NCBI GenBank assembly: GCA_017505745.1
Contig: JAFVOP010000034.1
Location: 1-51,084 of the forward strand
DNA from: Clostridia bacterium
GTDB taxonomy: Bacteria; Bacillota; Clostridia; Oscillospirales; CAG-272
Reading direction: 5' to 3'
DNA length: 51,084 nt
A program made the position numbers and the translations under genes. Shown piece after piece: positions 39,784 through 48,947 of this stretch (position 1 is its first letter; each line of letters starts with the position of its first letter). The notes under the pieces were generated by a model. The model was not told the origin of the DNA and made no database searches. It worked only from the letters and a program-made list of their open reading frames with translations.

Positions 39784-40620
39784 ATGAAGCGCAGAGCTTG
39801 GGCCGTTTGGTTCCTGCTTCTTTGCTTGCTCCTGTCTGCCTGTCGGAATACCCGCTCCGCACCGCCCCTGCGGATCCATTTTCTGGACGTGGGGCAGGGC
39901 GATGCGGTTCTGCTTCGCACACGGGAAGGAGACGTCCTTCTCGACGCCGGTCCCGAAGCGGCGCAGGAGACGCTTTGCTTGCGCCTCGAGCAGCTTGGCG
40001 TAACGGAGCTGGAGCTTGCGATCTTTACACACATGGACGAGGATCACGTTGGCGGCGCGGACGGTGTACTGCGGCAGATCCCCACCAAGGAGATCTGGGT
40101 GAACAACTATGCGTTTCCCAATCCGTCGGCCGAGCGGATGCGACTGGCGGCGGAGCAAACGGGTGCCCCGATTCGCGTTGCAAACCCGAAGGAAACGGTA
40201 GTGTTTGGCGAAGTGGTGCTCAGTGTTCTCGCGCCCTTGCAGACCCATATAGGGACGGGAAACGAGGGGAGTCTTGCAATTCGCCTGCAATGCGGTGTAA
40301 GCAGCGCGCTCTTTACGGGTGACGCGGGAATCGAGCAGGAGCAGCGATTGATTGAGGAATACGGAGATGCGTTGCTCGATTGCGATCTCTACAAGGTGGG
40401 GCATCACGGCTCGGGAACCTCCTCGGGGGAGCGGTTCCTCTCCTATTTGTCTCCGCAATACGCCGTGGTCAGCTGCGGCGAGGCAAACCGCTACGGACAT
40501 CCGTTTGGGGAGGTGCTTGCACGCTTGGAGGCATCGGGAGCCATCGTGCTTCGCACCGATCTGTTGGGAGAGATCGTGTTTGAATGCGACGGGGAAACGC
40601 TTTGGATGCCGGCAAAATGA
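39784..40620 (+). CDS. Secreted metallo-beta-lactamase hydrolase, ComEC C-terminal type, lipoprotein
   Basis: The 278 residues start with a lipoprotein signal (LLLCLLLSAC, lipid Cys near residue 20). The MBL domain resembles the soluble C-terminal domain of ComEC: HFLDVGQGDAVLLRT (about 32-46), FTHMDEDHVGGADG (about 80-93, the H-x-D-x-D-H site), SLAIRLQCG, LFTGDA and KVGHHGSGTSSG (about 201-212). Such extracellular domains act as DNases or phosphodiesterases. No ComEC membrane channel is attached. GGGAGGTG precedes the ATG at 39784. The gene is transcribed from its own consensus promoter. Confidence 0.85.
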   Translation: MKRRAWAVWFLLLCLLLSACRNTRSAPPLRIHFLDVGQGDAVLLRTREGDVLLDAGPEAAQETLCLRLEQLGVTELELAIFTHMDEDHVGGADGVLRQIPTKEIWVNNYAFPNPSAERMRLAAEQTGAPIRVANPKETVVFGEVVLSVLAPLQTHIGTGNEGSLAIRLQCGVSSALFTGDAGIEQEQRLIEEYGDALLDCDLYKVGHHGSGTSSGERFLSYLSPQYAVVSCGEANRYGHPFGEVLARLEASGAIVLRTDLLGEIVFECDGETLWMPAK

Positions 40621-40670
40621 AACGGTGGCATAAAGAATTCCTGAAATAAGGAGAGCAAAGGAGGGGTACA

Positions 40671-41384
40671 GTGCGATATTTTAGATACGAAAATATAAAT
40701 AAAACCGAAACCAATGCCTTGAAGGGACAGTATGCCGAATTGACAAAGGAAGAAAAAAGGCTTGCATGCAAGGAAAAAATACTGGATACAGTTGCTGTCA
40801 TTTTATTTTTTATTATTTGTGCGGGATGCTTTATTGGATGTCTTTTTTTGCTCAAGAAAATTCCTATCTCCCAAAATGCTTTTGTAGCGGTTTTGGAGAC
40901 ATTGGGCATTATCTTTTTAGGCTTTGCTGCACTCATTTTCAGCATTTTACTCGGCAGCATAGGGGCTTCGCCAATTTGGGACCGGACCGCTAAATCTTAT
41001 AAAAAACGCAGATCGAAGATGAGTCAAATCGTACTATCGAACGCTTGTGCGCATTTGCGAGAGTATTATGAATTACAAGAACCGTGTATCGTAACCAAAT
41101 GTTATGAATCAAGTGATAAAAAATTTAAAAACCATGACGTTTGTATTTTTGTTGTAGATGATGAGCTACGAATTACGGTCAATTTAAAAAATGGTTTTTT
41201 TCATGGAGAGAAGGATTTAGGCTGCTACGCGTTTGGGCTTGAAGAAATATCTCTTTCCACAAAACAAAGTGAAAAATTTACAATAGCAGCGGAATTAAGA
41301 GCCGATCAAACGGTGTTTTTGTTGGGGTATCGAGCAAAAGCGTTTATAGAAAAGCATTTTATTTCAACGGAAAATATTACCTGA
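40671..41384 (+). CDS. Membrane protein of unknown function (237 aa), GTG start
   Basis: A GTG start at 40671 follows GGAGGGG. The N-terminal about 45 residues are charged and soluble. Two membrane helices follow (AVILFFIICAGCFIGCLFLL, about 42-61, and IIFLGFAALIFSILLGSIG, about 80-98), then a 135-residue soluble domain with alternating strands (CIFVVDDELRITVNL, HGEKDLGCYAFGLEEI). I do not recognise a family. It is more AT-rich than its neighbours. It starts 50 bp after the hydrolase gene and may be in one transcript with it. Confidence 0.75.
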   Translation: MRYFRYENINKTETNALKGQYAELTKEEKRLACKEKILDTVAVILFFIICAGCFIGCLFLLKKIPISQNAFVAVLETLGIIFLGFAALIFSILLGSIGASPIWDRTAKSYKKRRSKMSQIVLSNACAHLREYYELQEPCIVTKCYESSDKKFKNHDVCIFVVDDELRITVNLKNGFFHGEKDLGCYAFGLEEISLSTKQSEKFTIAAELRADQTVFLLGYRAKAFIEKHFISTENIT

Positions 41385-41397
41385 AGTTTTCAAGATT

Positions 41398-41452
41398 CCC
41401 AAGAAACTTTTTCAAAAGCTTCTTGGGCGGGGTGTGGGGCAGAGCCCCACTT
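41398..41452 (+). repeat. Two hairpins of the intergenic repeat type
   Basis: CCCAAGAA...TTCTTGGG with an inner CTTTT/AAAAG stem (41398-41427), then GTGGGGC-A-GAGCCCCAC-like stem (41434-41450). Style and sequence resemble the hairpins at 131-345, 29051-29402 and 31242. It may end transcription of the gene before. Confidence 0.55.
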
Positions 41453-41469
41453 GCCAAGAAAGGACGTAT

Positions 41470-42183
41470 ATGAACATTCTAATTACAGGAGGCTCGCGTG
41501 GGATCGGCGCGGCGTGTGTGCGCGCGTTTGCCAAGGAAGGGCATCGCGTGGCCTTTGTCTACCGTGCGCAGCAAGCGGCGGCCGAAGCGCTGGCCAATGA
41601 AACGGGAGCGCTGGCGCTGCAAGCCGATCTCTCGGACGCCGCGCAGGCGAAAGAGACGGTTGCGCGCGCGATCGCGTGGCTTGGGGGACTGGACGTGCTG
41701 GTCAACAATGCGGGCATTGCGCAGATCAAGCTGATGACCGAGATCACCGATGACGATTGGCGTTGCATGATCGACACCGATCTCGGCGGCGCGTTTTACG
41801 TTACCCGGGAGGCGGCAAAGGAGATGATCCGTCAGCAGGCGGGGCGCATCGTCAACGTCGGCTCGATGTGGGGAAAGGTCGGAGCCTCCTGTGAGGTGCA
41901 TTATTCGGCCGCCAAGGCGGGACTGCGCGGCATGACCATGGCGCTGGCCAAGGAGCTTGGCCCCTCGCATATCACGGTGAATTGCGTGGAGCCGGGCGTG
42001 ATCGAAACCGAAATGAATGCCGCTCTGGACGAGGAGACCAAGCAAGCGCTGGCCGACGAAACCCCGCTCTGCCGCATGGGACGCGCGGAGGAGGTGGCTG
42101 ATGCCGTGCTGTTTTTGGCATCCGACCGAGCATCCTTCATCACAGGGCAGGTCCTTGGGGTGGACGGAGGCTTTGCGATATGA
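41470..42183 (+). CDS. Short-chain dehydrogenase/reductase, FabG-like
   Basis: The 237 residues are a classical SDR: cofactor loop LITGGSRGIGAAC (4-16), LVNNAGIAQIKLM (NNAG motif), catalytic Ser in VNVGSMWG, catalytic HYSAAKAGL (Tyr-x3-Lys, about 148-152) and the C-terminal GQVLGVDGGFAI. It resembles 3-oxoacyl-ACP reductase FabG. There are no fatty-acid synthesis genes beside it, and the overlap with a cell-wall peptidase gene leaves the substrate open. The ATG at 41470 was chosen over an in-frame upstream ATG in the repeat region. GAAAGGA lies 6 nt upstream. Confidence 0.87.
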   Translation: MNILITGGSRGIGAACVRAFAKEGHRVAFVYRAQQAAAEALANETGALALQADLSDAAQAKETVARAIAWLGGLDVLVNNAGIAQIKLMTEITDDDWRCMIDTDLGGAFYVTREAAKEMIRQQAGRIVNVGSMWGKVGASCEVHYSAAKAGLRGMTMALAKELGPSHITVNCVEPGVIETEMNAALDEETKQALADETPLCRMGRAEEVADAVLFLASDRASFITGQVLGVDGGFAI

Positions 42184-43034
42184 GCGTCAAAAAGAAATAC
42201 CGCGTGTTGCTTGCCGTGCTGGCGGCCGCGGTATTGCTTTGCGGGGGCGGTGTGGTCTATTACCACGGGGAGTGGTGGTTTCCCGCTCTGTACGCGATGC
42301 GGCGTCTCGAAGCCCCCGATTTGAACGAGCTCACGCTTGACGGAGCTCGGCTTTGGACGTTGGAGGAGCTTGTGGCGCAGGAGAACGTAACGCTCTCGAA
42401 CAATTTGCTGTTGGTCAACGCCTCCCATCCTCTGCCCGAGGGCTATACGCCCGAGCTGATCGAGTACAACGGAGCGAAAATGCATCCCCTGATGCGCGAC
42501 CCCTACGTGGCCATGCGGGATGATATCCAGGCACGAACGGGCGTGCGGATCTACGTGGCAAGCGACTATCGCACCCCCGAGGAGCAGCAGGAGATCCTGA
42601 ACAGCTCCGAAGAAGGGATCGCCGCGCCGCTCGGCTGCAGTGAACACGAGGCGGGGCTGGCGCTGGACGTTTATGCGCCTTATCACGCGGGGATCAACGT
42701 GTTGCGCTCGCGCGCAGGCAGACTGCTTCCGCGTGTTTGCGCCGATTACGGCTACATCATCCGCTATCCGTTTGGCAAGGAAGAGATCACGGGTATTTCC
42801 TACGAGCCGTGGCACGTGCGCTACGTGGGGGTGCCGCACGCCGAGATCATGACCGACGCCGGGCTGACGATGGAAGAATACGTGGAAGCCCTTACCCCGG
42901 GGACGTGGTATCAAAGCGGGAAATATCAAATCGCGCGCCTGTCGGCAGACGCGTTGCGCTTGCCGGTCGACTTTACCCATTGCGATATCTCGCCCGACAA
43001 TACGGGATATTATATCGTGACGGTAGAACTATAA
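42180..43034 (+). CDS. D-Ala-D-Ala carboxypeptidase, VanY family, membrane-anchored
   Basis: The 284-residue protein has an N-terminal membrane anchor (LLAVLAAAVLLCGGGVVYY) and an extracellular VanY/peptidase M15B domain. Its zinc site is visible: VASDYRTPEEQQ (about 121-132), SEHEAGLALDVY (S-x-H-x2-G-x-A-x-D, about 152-163) and YEPWHVRYVG (catalytic Glu and His, about 207-216). It should trim D-Ala from peptidoglycan stem peptides. It overlaps the SDR gene by 4 bp (ATGA). A strong terminator follows. No vancomycin-resistance genes are near, so it is likely a housekeeping wall enzyme. Confidence 0.88.
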   Translation: MSVKKKYRVLLAVLAAAVLLCGGGVVYYHGEWWFPALYAMRRLEAPDLNELTLDGARLWTLEELVAQENVTLSNNLLLVNASHPLPEGYTPELIEYNGAKMHPLMRDPYVAMRDDIQARTGVRIYVASDYRTPEEQQEILNSSEEGIAAPLGCSEHEAGLALDVYAPYHAGINVLRSRAGRLLPRVCADYGYIIRYPFGKEEITGISYEPWHVRYVGVPHAEIMTDAGLTMEEYVEALTPGTWYQSGKYQIARLSADALRLPVDFTHCDISPDNTGYYIVTVEL

Positions 43035-43035
43035 A

Positions 43036-43099
43036 AAAGAGCCTTGTCTTTGGATAGATACTCTTATTGGAGTATCACGTCAAAAGCAAGGCTCTTTTG
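43036..43099. terminator. Bidirectional terminator after the VanY gene
   Basis: AAAAGAGCCTTG (43036-43047) pairs with CAAGGCTCTTTT (43088-43099); inside is GATACTC/GAGTATC. T-rich tails on both strands, so it also ends the convergent gene 43112-43588. Confidence 0.85.
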
Positions 43100-43111
43100 T
43101 TTTGTGCGGGG

Positions 43112-43588
43112 CTACAGCTTTTCCGCCAGATTGATCCATTCCAATCCGTTTTTCAGAGCGAGCGCGGCGGTGTATGCCGTTCCGCCGCCATGGGAGTGGC
43201 ACAGGTAGGCGATGCAAACGTCGGCGCCTTCCACCAGCGCGCGATTGCGCATTTGCAGGACGCCGCGATAGTAGGTTTGGCTGACGTAGCGATGGGCGTC
43301 CGCCTGCGCTAAAATTTGCTCATACAGGAAGATGTCATCCTGCTTCCACCCGGCGGTTTGCGAGGGGCAGGGAAGGATCAGATCCAGCTTGATCTGCGGA
43401 TAGCGTTTTTTGAGGAGCAGAACGCGGAGTGCCGCCATGGTGTCAAAGCCCAGAGCGCCGCCCGTGCGGAAGTGTGTGGCACCGCGCTCGATCTGTTCTT
43501 CGATCGTGCGGCCAAGCAGGTCCCAAAGCCGGTCGTATTCACCGTCGGGGATCTGTCGGTGCCCCGTAAAGCAAACGGTTTTTCCCAT
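43112..43588 (-). CDS. SLOG-fold protein, DUF1273 (YpsA-like)
   Basis: The 158-residue protein matches the DUF1273/YpsA SLOG family: CFTGHRQIPDGEYDRL at the start, HFRTGGALGFDTMAALRVL (about 39-57, glycine-rich Rossmann-like nucleotide site), LILPCPSQTAGW and a C-terminal HSHGGGTAYTAALALKNG (about 131-148). SLOG proteins bind nucleotide or sugar-nucleotide signals; in B. subtilis YpsA affects cell division. The role here is unknown. AAAGGAG precedes the ATG. It is convergent with the VanY gene and divergent from spoIIE. Confidence 0.83.
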   Translation of the reverse strand: MGKTVCFTGHRQIPDGEYDRLWDLLGRTIEEQIERGATHFRTGGALGFDTMAALRVLLLKKRYPQIKLDLILPCPSQTAGWKQDDIFLYEQILAQADAHRYVSQTYYRGVLQMRNRALVEGADVCIAYLCHSHGGGTAYTAALALKNGLEWINLAEKL

Positions 43589-43813
43589 TCGTTCTCTCCT
43601 TTCTCTGCTTTTTTTCTATTTTAGCACAGTTTTGTAAAAAAAGAAAGGCTTTTCTGCCTTTTTTTCAAACTTTTTCGTGCGACAAAATGAGAGATTGTCT
43701 GACAGGATCCCGAAAAAAACGGCGGCCTTCTCCCGCGCGTCCCCCACGCTTTGCGAAGGAGGCTCTTTTTCTGCCTTCTTTCTTCTCCAAACAACAGTTT
43801 TTTCGTTGCATGC

Positions 43814-43847
43814 TTCGACAGGTTCTGCTTGCGAAAAAGAGTAAAAT
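43814..43847 (+). promoter_or_regulatory. Candidate Spo0A-controlled promoter of spoIIE
   Basis: TTCGACA at 43814-43820 is the exact reverse complement of the 0A-box core TGTCGAA. TAAAAT at 43842-43847 is a suitable -10, and the box overlaps the place of the -35, as in Spo0A-activated sigma-A promoters. No good -35 is present, which agrees with activator dependence. Inference from consensus. Confidence 0.55.
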
Positions 43848-43906
43848 AGTAGGGAAAGAAGAAATTTGCGATTTCACAGAATCGGAAAGGGAAAGGATGA
43901 TTACAA

Positions 43907-46384
43907 ATGCAAGACAGTACCAAAAGCAAGGAAAAAAGCAGACAAGCCACAGAGCGTCGGGAGGGGGCCCGGCCACCGGTGCTCTCGCGTGGTGTTCGCA
44001 ATTTATTGGAGGGGATCCTGTGGGGATGCTGCGCGTGGCTGTTTGGACAAGCCCCCATGCTGTTTGACACTTATCCGTTGGGGCTTGCCCTGCTTTGCGC
44101 CTCCACGCGCCACCTTCCTGCGCTCTTTCTTGGACTCATCGCCTCGGCCTTTTGGCAGATGCGAGATCCGCTGATCTACATCTGCGCATATTCGGTGGCG
44201 GCCCTGGTTCGCCTGGCAGTGGAGCTGGTCTTTGAAAACGGGCAGAGTCGCAGAGCGCTCTCGCAAAAGGCAAAAAAGCGAATGCAGGAGTGTCAACCCG
44301 TATTTGCCGCAGCGCAGGCTTCGGCGGGGCAATTGCAACCCGGGAGCGAGAGGAAGGGTGGGAGAGGCACTGCGCTTCGTCAGACCTTTTTCACGCTGTT
44401 TTGCGAAAGTCTTTGCCTGCGGATGTGCACGGGAGCCGTTTGCGTGTTTATCGTAGCCCTCTATCGCATCATTGTGGGCGGATTTCGGTATTACGATTTC
44501 TTTGCGGCCCTGTTTCTGCTGGCCGTTACCCCTTTGGCGGTGCTGCTCTATTCGGTGTCTCTCGGAAAGCGGGAGGCTGCGCGTGTTCTGTATGAGATCT
44601 CCCGCGCGGCGTTGCTTTTTTCTCTGATCTGGGCGGCGAATGGGATCTCGGTGGCAGGGCTGCCGCTGGCGGTGATGCTGGCATTGTTTTTCACTTTGTA
44701 TGTCTGCCGCTCCGAGGGGCCGATGCTCGGGGTGGTAGCCTCCATTTTATGTGGCGTGGCCTACGACCCCTTCTACGCACCCGCATTTTTGTTGGCGGCA
44801 CTGGTATATCTGCTTTTTGGCACGCTGCGACGGGAAAAGACGGGGGTGGCGATGGCTTCGGTGACGCCGTTGCTTTGGTGGGGGTACGTGGGAGAGCCGC
44901 TGGCGATTCTTCCCATTCTACCCGCCTCCCTGGTGGCGGGAACGGCGTTTACACTGTACGGTACGCTCTTTGCCAACGGAGCGGCGGAAGCCGATACCCC
45001 CGATGACAGTTGCGTGCGATTGCGTATGGAGGGTACGCGCCGACAGGACGCGAATGAGCGCTTTCGCGGAATCTCGGACGCGTTTTCCTCTCTTTCCGAA
45101 ATGTTTTATAATTTAAGTGATCGCTTTCGACGCCCCGGGACGCTGGATCTGCGGCGCATTTGCGACGGCTCATTTGATGCCTTTTGCAACGATTGTCCCA
45201 ACAAGACGGTGTGCTGGGGGCTGGAATATTCCAATACGCTCGGCACGCTCAACAGTCTCATCGCTGCCCTCCACACACGCGGCAAGGTTTCCCGTGCGCA
45301 GATTCCGCCCGCTTTGCAGCATCGTTGCGAATCGGTGGACGCAATTTTAGAGACCGTGAACCGCGAATGCGCGAAGCTCACGGGCGAGCTGCTCCGCAAC
45401 AACCGTACCGAGATCTTTGCCATGGATTACGAATCGGCGGCAAATATCATCAACGATGCTTTGGAGGAGGATGACGGCGAATACCGCTTTGACCCTGCGC
45501 TGGAGCAACGGATCGCCGAGTACCTCAAGGACGCCTACGTGCGCGCGCACGGCGTTACGGTTTACGGTACGCGCCGCCGACAGATCGTGGTGCGCGGCGT
45601 GGATGTGGAACAAGCCACCGTCACGGTGGAAACGCTTCGCTCGGATTTGGGCGAGCTTTGCGGAATGGAGCTGAGCCGACCTACCTTTGAGGTGGAGGGA
45701 AAGGTGAGCACCATGACCCTGCAAGCCAAAAAGAAGATTGCTGTGGAGGGAGCGCAAAACAACGTCTCCGCCGACGGGGGTGTAAGCGGAGACAGTCTCA
45801 ATCTGTTTTCCAACAAAAAGGATTATTTCTACGCCCTCATCAGTGACGGCATGGGGGCGGGACGCGAGGCGGCGCTCACCTCGGGGCTTTGCTCGGTCTT
45901 TCTGGAAAAAATGCTGCGGGCAGGGAACCGCGCGGGAACCTCCTTGCGCATGCTCAACAATATGATCCGTTCGCGCAGCGCGGACAGCGCGCGGGAATGC
46001 TCCTCTACGGTGGATCTGATGGAGCTGGATCTGATGACGGGCATGGCGTCCTTTATCAAAAGCGGCGCCGCGCCGAGCTTTGTGGTGCGCGGCAAGGTGG
46101 TTCACCGTTTGCAGGCGGGAACGGCCCCCATTGGGATCATTTGCGCGCTGGACGTGCAATCTACCCCTTTTTCCCTCAAGGCGGGGGATACCGTGGTGAT
46201 GATCAGCGACGGTATTTTGCAGGACGATCCCGACTGCGCGTGGATCACGTCCTATCTGTCGGGCGTATCCGGCCTTTCTCCCGACGAGATCGTGTACCGC
46301 ATTTGCTTACACGCCGCGCAGAGCGATAAGCACGACGATTGCTCGGCGATCGCATTGCGGATCCGAAATGCCGAAGGCGCATGA
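43907..46384 (+). CDS. spoIIE: Stage II sporulation protein E, membrane PP2C phosphatase
   Basis: SpoIIE dephosphorylates the anti-anti-sigma factor SpoIIAA and so turns on sigma-F in the forespore; it also binds FtsZ at the polar septum. The 825-residue product matches the family length. The N-terminal about 340 residues hold some ten membrane helices. A central region has a Cys cluster (FDAFCNDCPNKTVCWG, about 422-437). The C-terminal PPM phosphatase domain (about 600-825) has ALISDGMGAGREAALTS, ELDLMTGMASFIKSGAAPS, VVMISDGILQ and HDDCSAIALRI. A hydrophilic N-terminus precedes the first helix. AAAGGA lies 9 nt before the ATG. It has its own promoter with a 0A-box-like site. Confidence 0.95.
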   Translation: MQDSTKSKEKSRQATERREGARPPVLSRGVRNLLEGILWGCCAWLFGQAPMLFDTYPLGLALLCASTRHLPALFLGLIASAFWQMRDPLIYICAYSVAALVRLAVELVFENGQSRRALSQKAKKRMQECQPVFAAAQASAGQLQPGSERKGGRGTALRQTFFTLFCESLCLRMCTGAVCVFIVALYRIIVGGFRYYDFFAALFLLAVTPLAVLLYSVSLGKREAARVLYEISRAALLFSLIWAANGISVAGLPLAVMLALFFTLYVCRSEGPMLGVVASILCGVAYDPFYAPAFLLAALVYLLFGTLRREKTGVAMASVTPLLWWGYVGEPLAILPILPASLVAGTAFTLYGTLFANGAAEADTPDDSCVRLRMEGTRRQDANERFRGISDAFSSLSEMFYNLSDRFRRPGTLDLRRICDGSFDAFCNDCPNKTVCWGLEYSNTLGTLNSLIAALHTRGKVSRAQIPPALQHRCESVDAILETVNRECAKLTGELLRNNRTEIFAMDYESAANIINDALEEDDGEYRFDPALEQRIAEYLKDAYVRAHGVTVYGTRRRQIVVRGVDVEQATVTVETLRSDLGELCGMELSRPTFEVEGKVSTMTLQAKKKIAVEGAQNNVSADGGVSGDSLNLFSNKKDYFYALISDGMGAGREAALTSGLCSVFLEKMLRAGNRAGTSLRMLNNMIRSRSADSARECSSTVDLMELDLMTGMASFIKSGAAPSFVVRGKVVHRLQAGTAPIGIICALDVQSTPFSLKAGDTVVMISDGILQDDPDCAWITSYLSGVSGLSPDEIVYRICLHAAQSDKHDDCSAIALRIRNAEGA

Positions 46385-46454
46385 CGAAGGATGGCAACGG
46401 TAGGCTTTTGCGCGTTGAAACGGGGGAGCATTCGAAAAAAGCACCAAAATATTG

Positions 46455-46498
46455 GGGGTGTCTCCAATGCGCAAGGTATTGGAGACACCCCTGTTTTC
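46455..46498. terminator. Terminator between spoIIE and the MATE gene
   Basis: A perfect 14-bp stem GGGGTGTCTCCAAT / ATTGGAGACACCCC (46455-46468, 46478-46491), followed by TGTTTTCC; the other side reads CCCAATATTTTGG. Confidence 0.82.
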
Positions 46499-46509
46499 CT
46501 ATTTGTTTT

Positions 46510-47880
46510 TTAGATATTCTCGGCCAGCGCGCGGCGTGTTTGCCATTTGCCTGCCAAGAAGTAGATCAGGCTGGGGATCGCGTAGCCGTAGGGGGCAAGT
46601 CCGTAGCCCAGCACGAACCCGAAAAAGCCCATGTTCATTGCAATACCGAAGAGCCAGCTGAGGCCGATGCGGAGCACCACGCCGTCCAGAAGCGCCAGCA
46701 CCATGCCGAGCTTGGCGTTTCCAATGCCCTGAATAAAGGCGCCGCTGCCGCGCATCACGGCAAAGGCGGGGAACATCCAGAGAATCGCTTTGATAAAGGT
46801 GTGCGACATGGTGTGCACCAGCGCGTCGTCTTAGAAGAGCATGAAGAGCTGCTTTCCAAATCCGATGTAAAGAGCCATGAAAAAGACCGTGAGCGCGGCC
46901 GAGAAGATCCACGCGCGGTAGACCACCTGCTTGGCGCGCTGCTGCTGTCCCGCGCCAATGTTCTGGCTGATCATCGGCATGGCGGCGTACTGGATGCCCT
47001 GCGAGATCTTGTTGACGATATCGTCGATGCGCACGCCTACGCCGAAGGTAGCGGATTCCACCAATCCAATGTCGTTGATCATCGAGTTGACAAAGAGCAT
47101 GGAAAGATTGATGCAGCCCGATTGGATCGCCATGGGAGTGCCCAGGCTTGCGATCATGCCCACGTACTTCCTTTTGGGAAGAAAGCTCTCCTTTTTAAAA
47201 TCAAAACCGAATTGCTCCTTGCGGCGGTAGAGGTAGTAAAGTGAGAAGAGAAAGGAGGCGGCCTGTCCAATGATGGTTGCCCAGGCCGCGCCCGCAACGC
47301 CCCAGCCAAGGAGTCCGGTAAAGAGCAGGTCGAGCACCAGGTTGATCGCCGAGGCGATGGCAATGAACAAAAAGGGGCGCTTGGCGTCTCCCATGCCGCG
47401 CAAGACGGCCGAGACCATGTTATATCCCGCTGTAAAGATCAGGCCCGCGGCGCAGATAATGAGGTAATCCATCGCCATGTCGTAGGACTCGGAGGGAATG
47501 TTCATCACGTCGAGGATCCAAACGCGCGCCACCAGAATGATGGCGGAGAGCAGCACCGAAAGCGCCAGAACGAAGCCGAAGAGCGTGCCGATGACGTCGT
47601 TCATTTCTTTTTTCTTGCGCGCGCCGAGCGCTTGGGAGATCATCACCTGTCCCGCATTGGAAAAGCCGAGGCAGACCATGGTGGCAAAGTTGACGATCTG
47701 GCTGCTTTGCGAGACGGCGGAAAGTCCGGGGGTGCCTACAAATTCGCCCACGATCACCATATCGATCGTGCTGTACAGCACCTGCAGGGCATTGGAGGCC
47801 ATAAAGGGCAAGGCGAGCCAGAAGAGCTGGCGCGCGATATTGCCCTGTGTAAAATCCTTGGATAGACGTTGTTGATTCAC
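46510..47880 (-). pseudogene. MATE-family efflux transporter, interrupted by an in-frame TAA
   Basis: The frame encodes a MATE-type drug/sodium antiporter with paired six-helix halves: QGNIARQLFWLALPFMASNALQ at the start, YSTIDMVIVGEFVG, RGMGDAKRPF, GVGVRIDDIVNKISQG, NIGAGQQQRAKQ. At 46831-46833 a TAA stops it (context MLF-stop-DDALVHTMSHTF). The same frame then continues for 108 codons with normal MATE sequence (GSGAFIQGIGNAKLGMV), to TAA at 46510. One base change would restore a full-length protein of about 456 residues. The likely start is GTG at 47880, 12 nt after AGGAG; a GTG at 47904 is possible. It may be a fresh pseudogene, a polymorphism or a read error. Confidence 0.85.
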
Positions 47881-47910
47881 GGTTGTAAGGTTCTCCTGTT
47901 GCACGTAATA

Positions 47911-48696
47911 TTATTTGGTCAGCGCGGAGGGAGTAATGCAAAGGGGAGCTCGAATGGCATTGTTGGCCGATTCGATCGCCACCGCCTTGGCATAGGGATC
48001 CACCCCTTGGGGTACCCAATCGATCGCGTCGATGCAACGCTCCGTGATACAGGCGAGAAAGGTGAGTGCGGCGATGTATCGGCCCTTATCCATGCTCAAA
48101 TGATAGCAATCGCGCGTGAGAAGCCCGATCTGCGAGGTACGCGCGTTTTCAATGGCGGTTCCCGTTGGGATAAGCCGATCGACGAGGGGATTGGTGAGGA
48201 TCACCTGCTTGGTAACCTCCTCCAGCTTTGCCCGCATGGCGGCGATGTCTCCGCCGTACGAGAGGATCTCGTGATGCTGGCGCGTGGATTCGCCCATCCA
48301 GGTCAAATTAAAGGCGATTTTCGTGTGTGCGGGAGCGCGCTCCTTGACGTATTGGATCAGAGGTGTGAGCTTTTCGTAGGACTCAACCGAGGTATAGCGA
48401 CTTTCCCCGCTCGTGCCGTGCTGGATCACGATCCAATCCCAGTCCGCGCTTTTAACCGCGTCCTCTATGCAATAGTCCGGGGTTTCCTCCCAGCCGTTTC
48501 CGTCATTGGTATAGTAGACGTAGGCGGGAAGATTTTCGATGGCGTGCGTATAGTGCATTCCGATCGAGCAACCGCCAAGGTAAAGGGTACCAAAGTGCAG
48601 CTTGGTAATGCCAAGCGCCAACGCGATATTTGCTGCATGCTCCATCGTATCCATGGAAAAGCTGTTGCCTATAACCAGTAGTTTTAAGGAATCCAT
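47911..48696 (-). CDS. DUF4886 protein, SGNH-hydrolase-like
   Basis: The 261 residues match the DUF4886 family, which has an SGNH-hydrolase-like fold: LVIGNSFSMDTMEHAA (about 7-22, with the nucleophile-type Ser in GNS), LYLGGCSIGMH (about 38-48), WDWIVIQHGTSGES (about 88-101) and a C-terminal DCYHLSMDKGRYIAAL (Asp-x2-His pair, about 197-212). Members often lie in polysaccharide-use loci and may be carbohydrate esterases; the substrate is not known. No signal peptide is seen. GGAGG lies 7 nt before the ATG at 48696. It is followed closely by the broken MATE gene on the same strand. Confidence 0.82.
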   Translation of the reverse strand: MDSLKLLVIGNSFSMDTMEHAANIALALGITKLHFGTLYLGGCSIGMHYTHAIENLPAYVYYTNDGNGWEETPDYCIEDAVKSADWDWIVIQHGTSGESRYTSVESYEKLTPLIQYVKERAPAHTKIAFNLTWMGESTRQHHEILSYGGDIAAMRAKLEEVTKQVILTNPLVDRLIPTGTAIENARTSQIGLLTRDCYHLSMDKGRYIAALTFLACITERCIDAIDWVPQGVDPYAKAVAIESANNAIRAPLCITPSALTK

Positions 48697-48727
48697 GAGC
48701 GAGCCTCCTTTGTATTTATTCCCTTCT

Positions 48728-48756
48728 ATTATAACACAGATGGCGTCGAAAAACAA
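48728..48756 (-). promoter_or_regulatory. Promoter of the DUF4886 gene
   Basis: Minus strand TTGTTT (48751-48756), 17-nt spacer, TATAAT (48728-48733). Confidence 0.75.
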
Positions 48757-48821
48757 TAGAAATTGAAATCTCGAGCGAGAACTTTTTCGTTAGCTTGCCT
48801 CTGTTTCGGATGCAAAACCGT

Positions 48822-48947
48822 GTGTGGCCGATTTAGATGCACGAAAGTTTTGCAGAGGGTAAACTACCCCCTTGGCGGTGATGGGTGTTAAAAGTTCCCG
48901 CGTTCTACCGGACTTTTCACACCATGCTTGCAAACGAGGCCTATGTA
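48822..48947. repeat. Repeat A, copy 1 (3' flank of cassette gene 1)
   Basis: About 126 bp beginning GTGTGGCCGATTTAGATGCA, through TTGGCGGTGATGGGTGTTAA and CCGGACTTTT, to GCAAACGAGGCCTATGTA. It is about 90% like 49843-49970 by eye. Its right end touches the stop codon (48948-48950) of the minus-strand gene. A hairpin around GTTAAAAGT/ACTTTT lies inside. Confidence 0.85.

Noticed and set aside
46339..47244. 301-codon open frame on the plus strand
   Set aside because: It covers the terminator and the antisense strand of the MATE gene; low-complexity charged translation.
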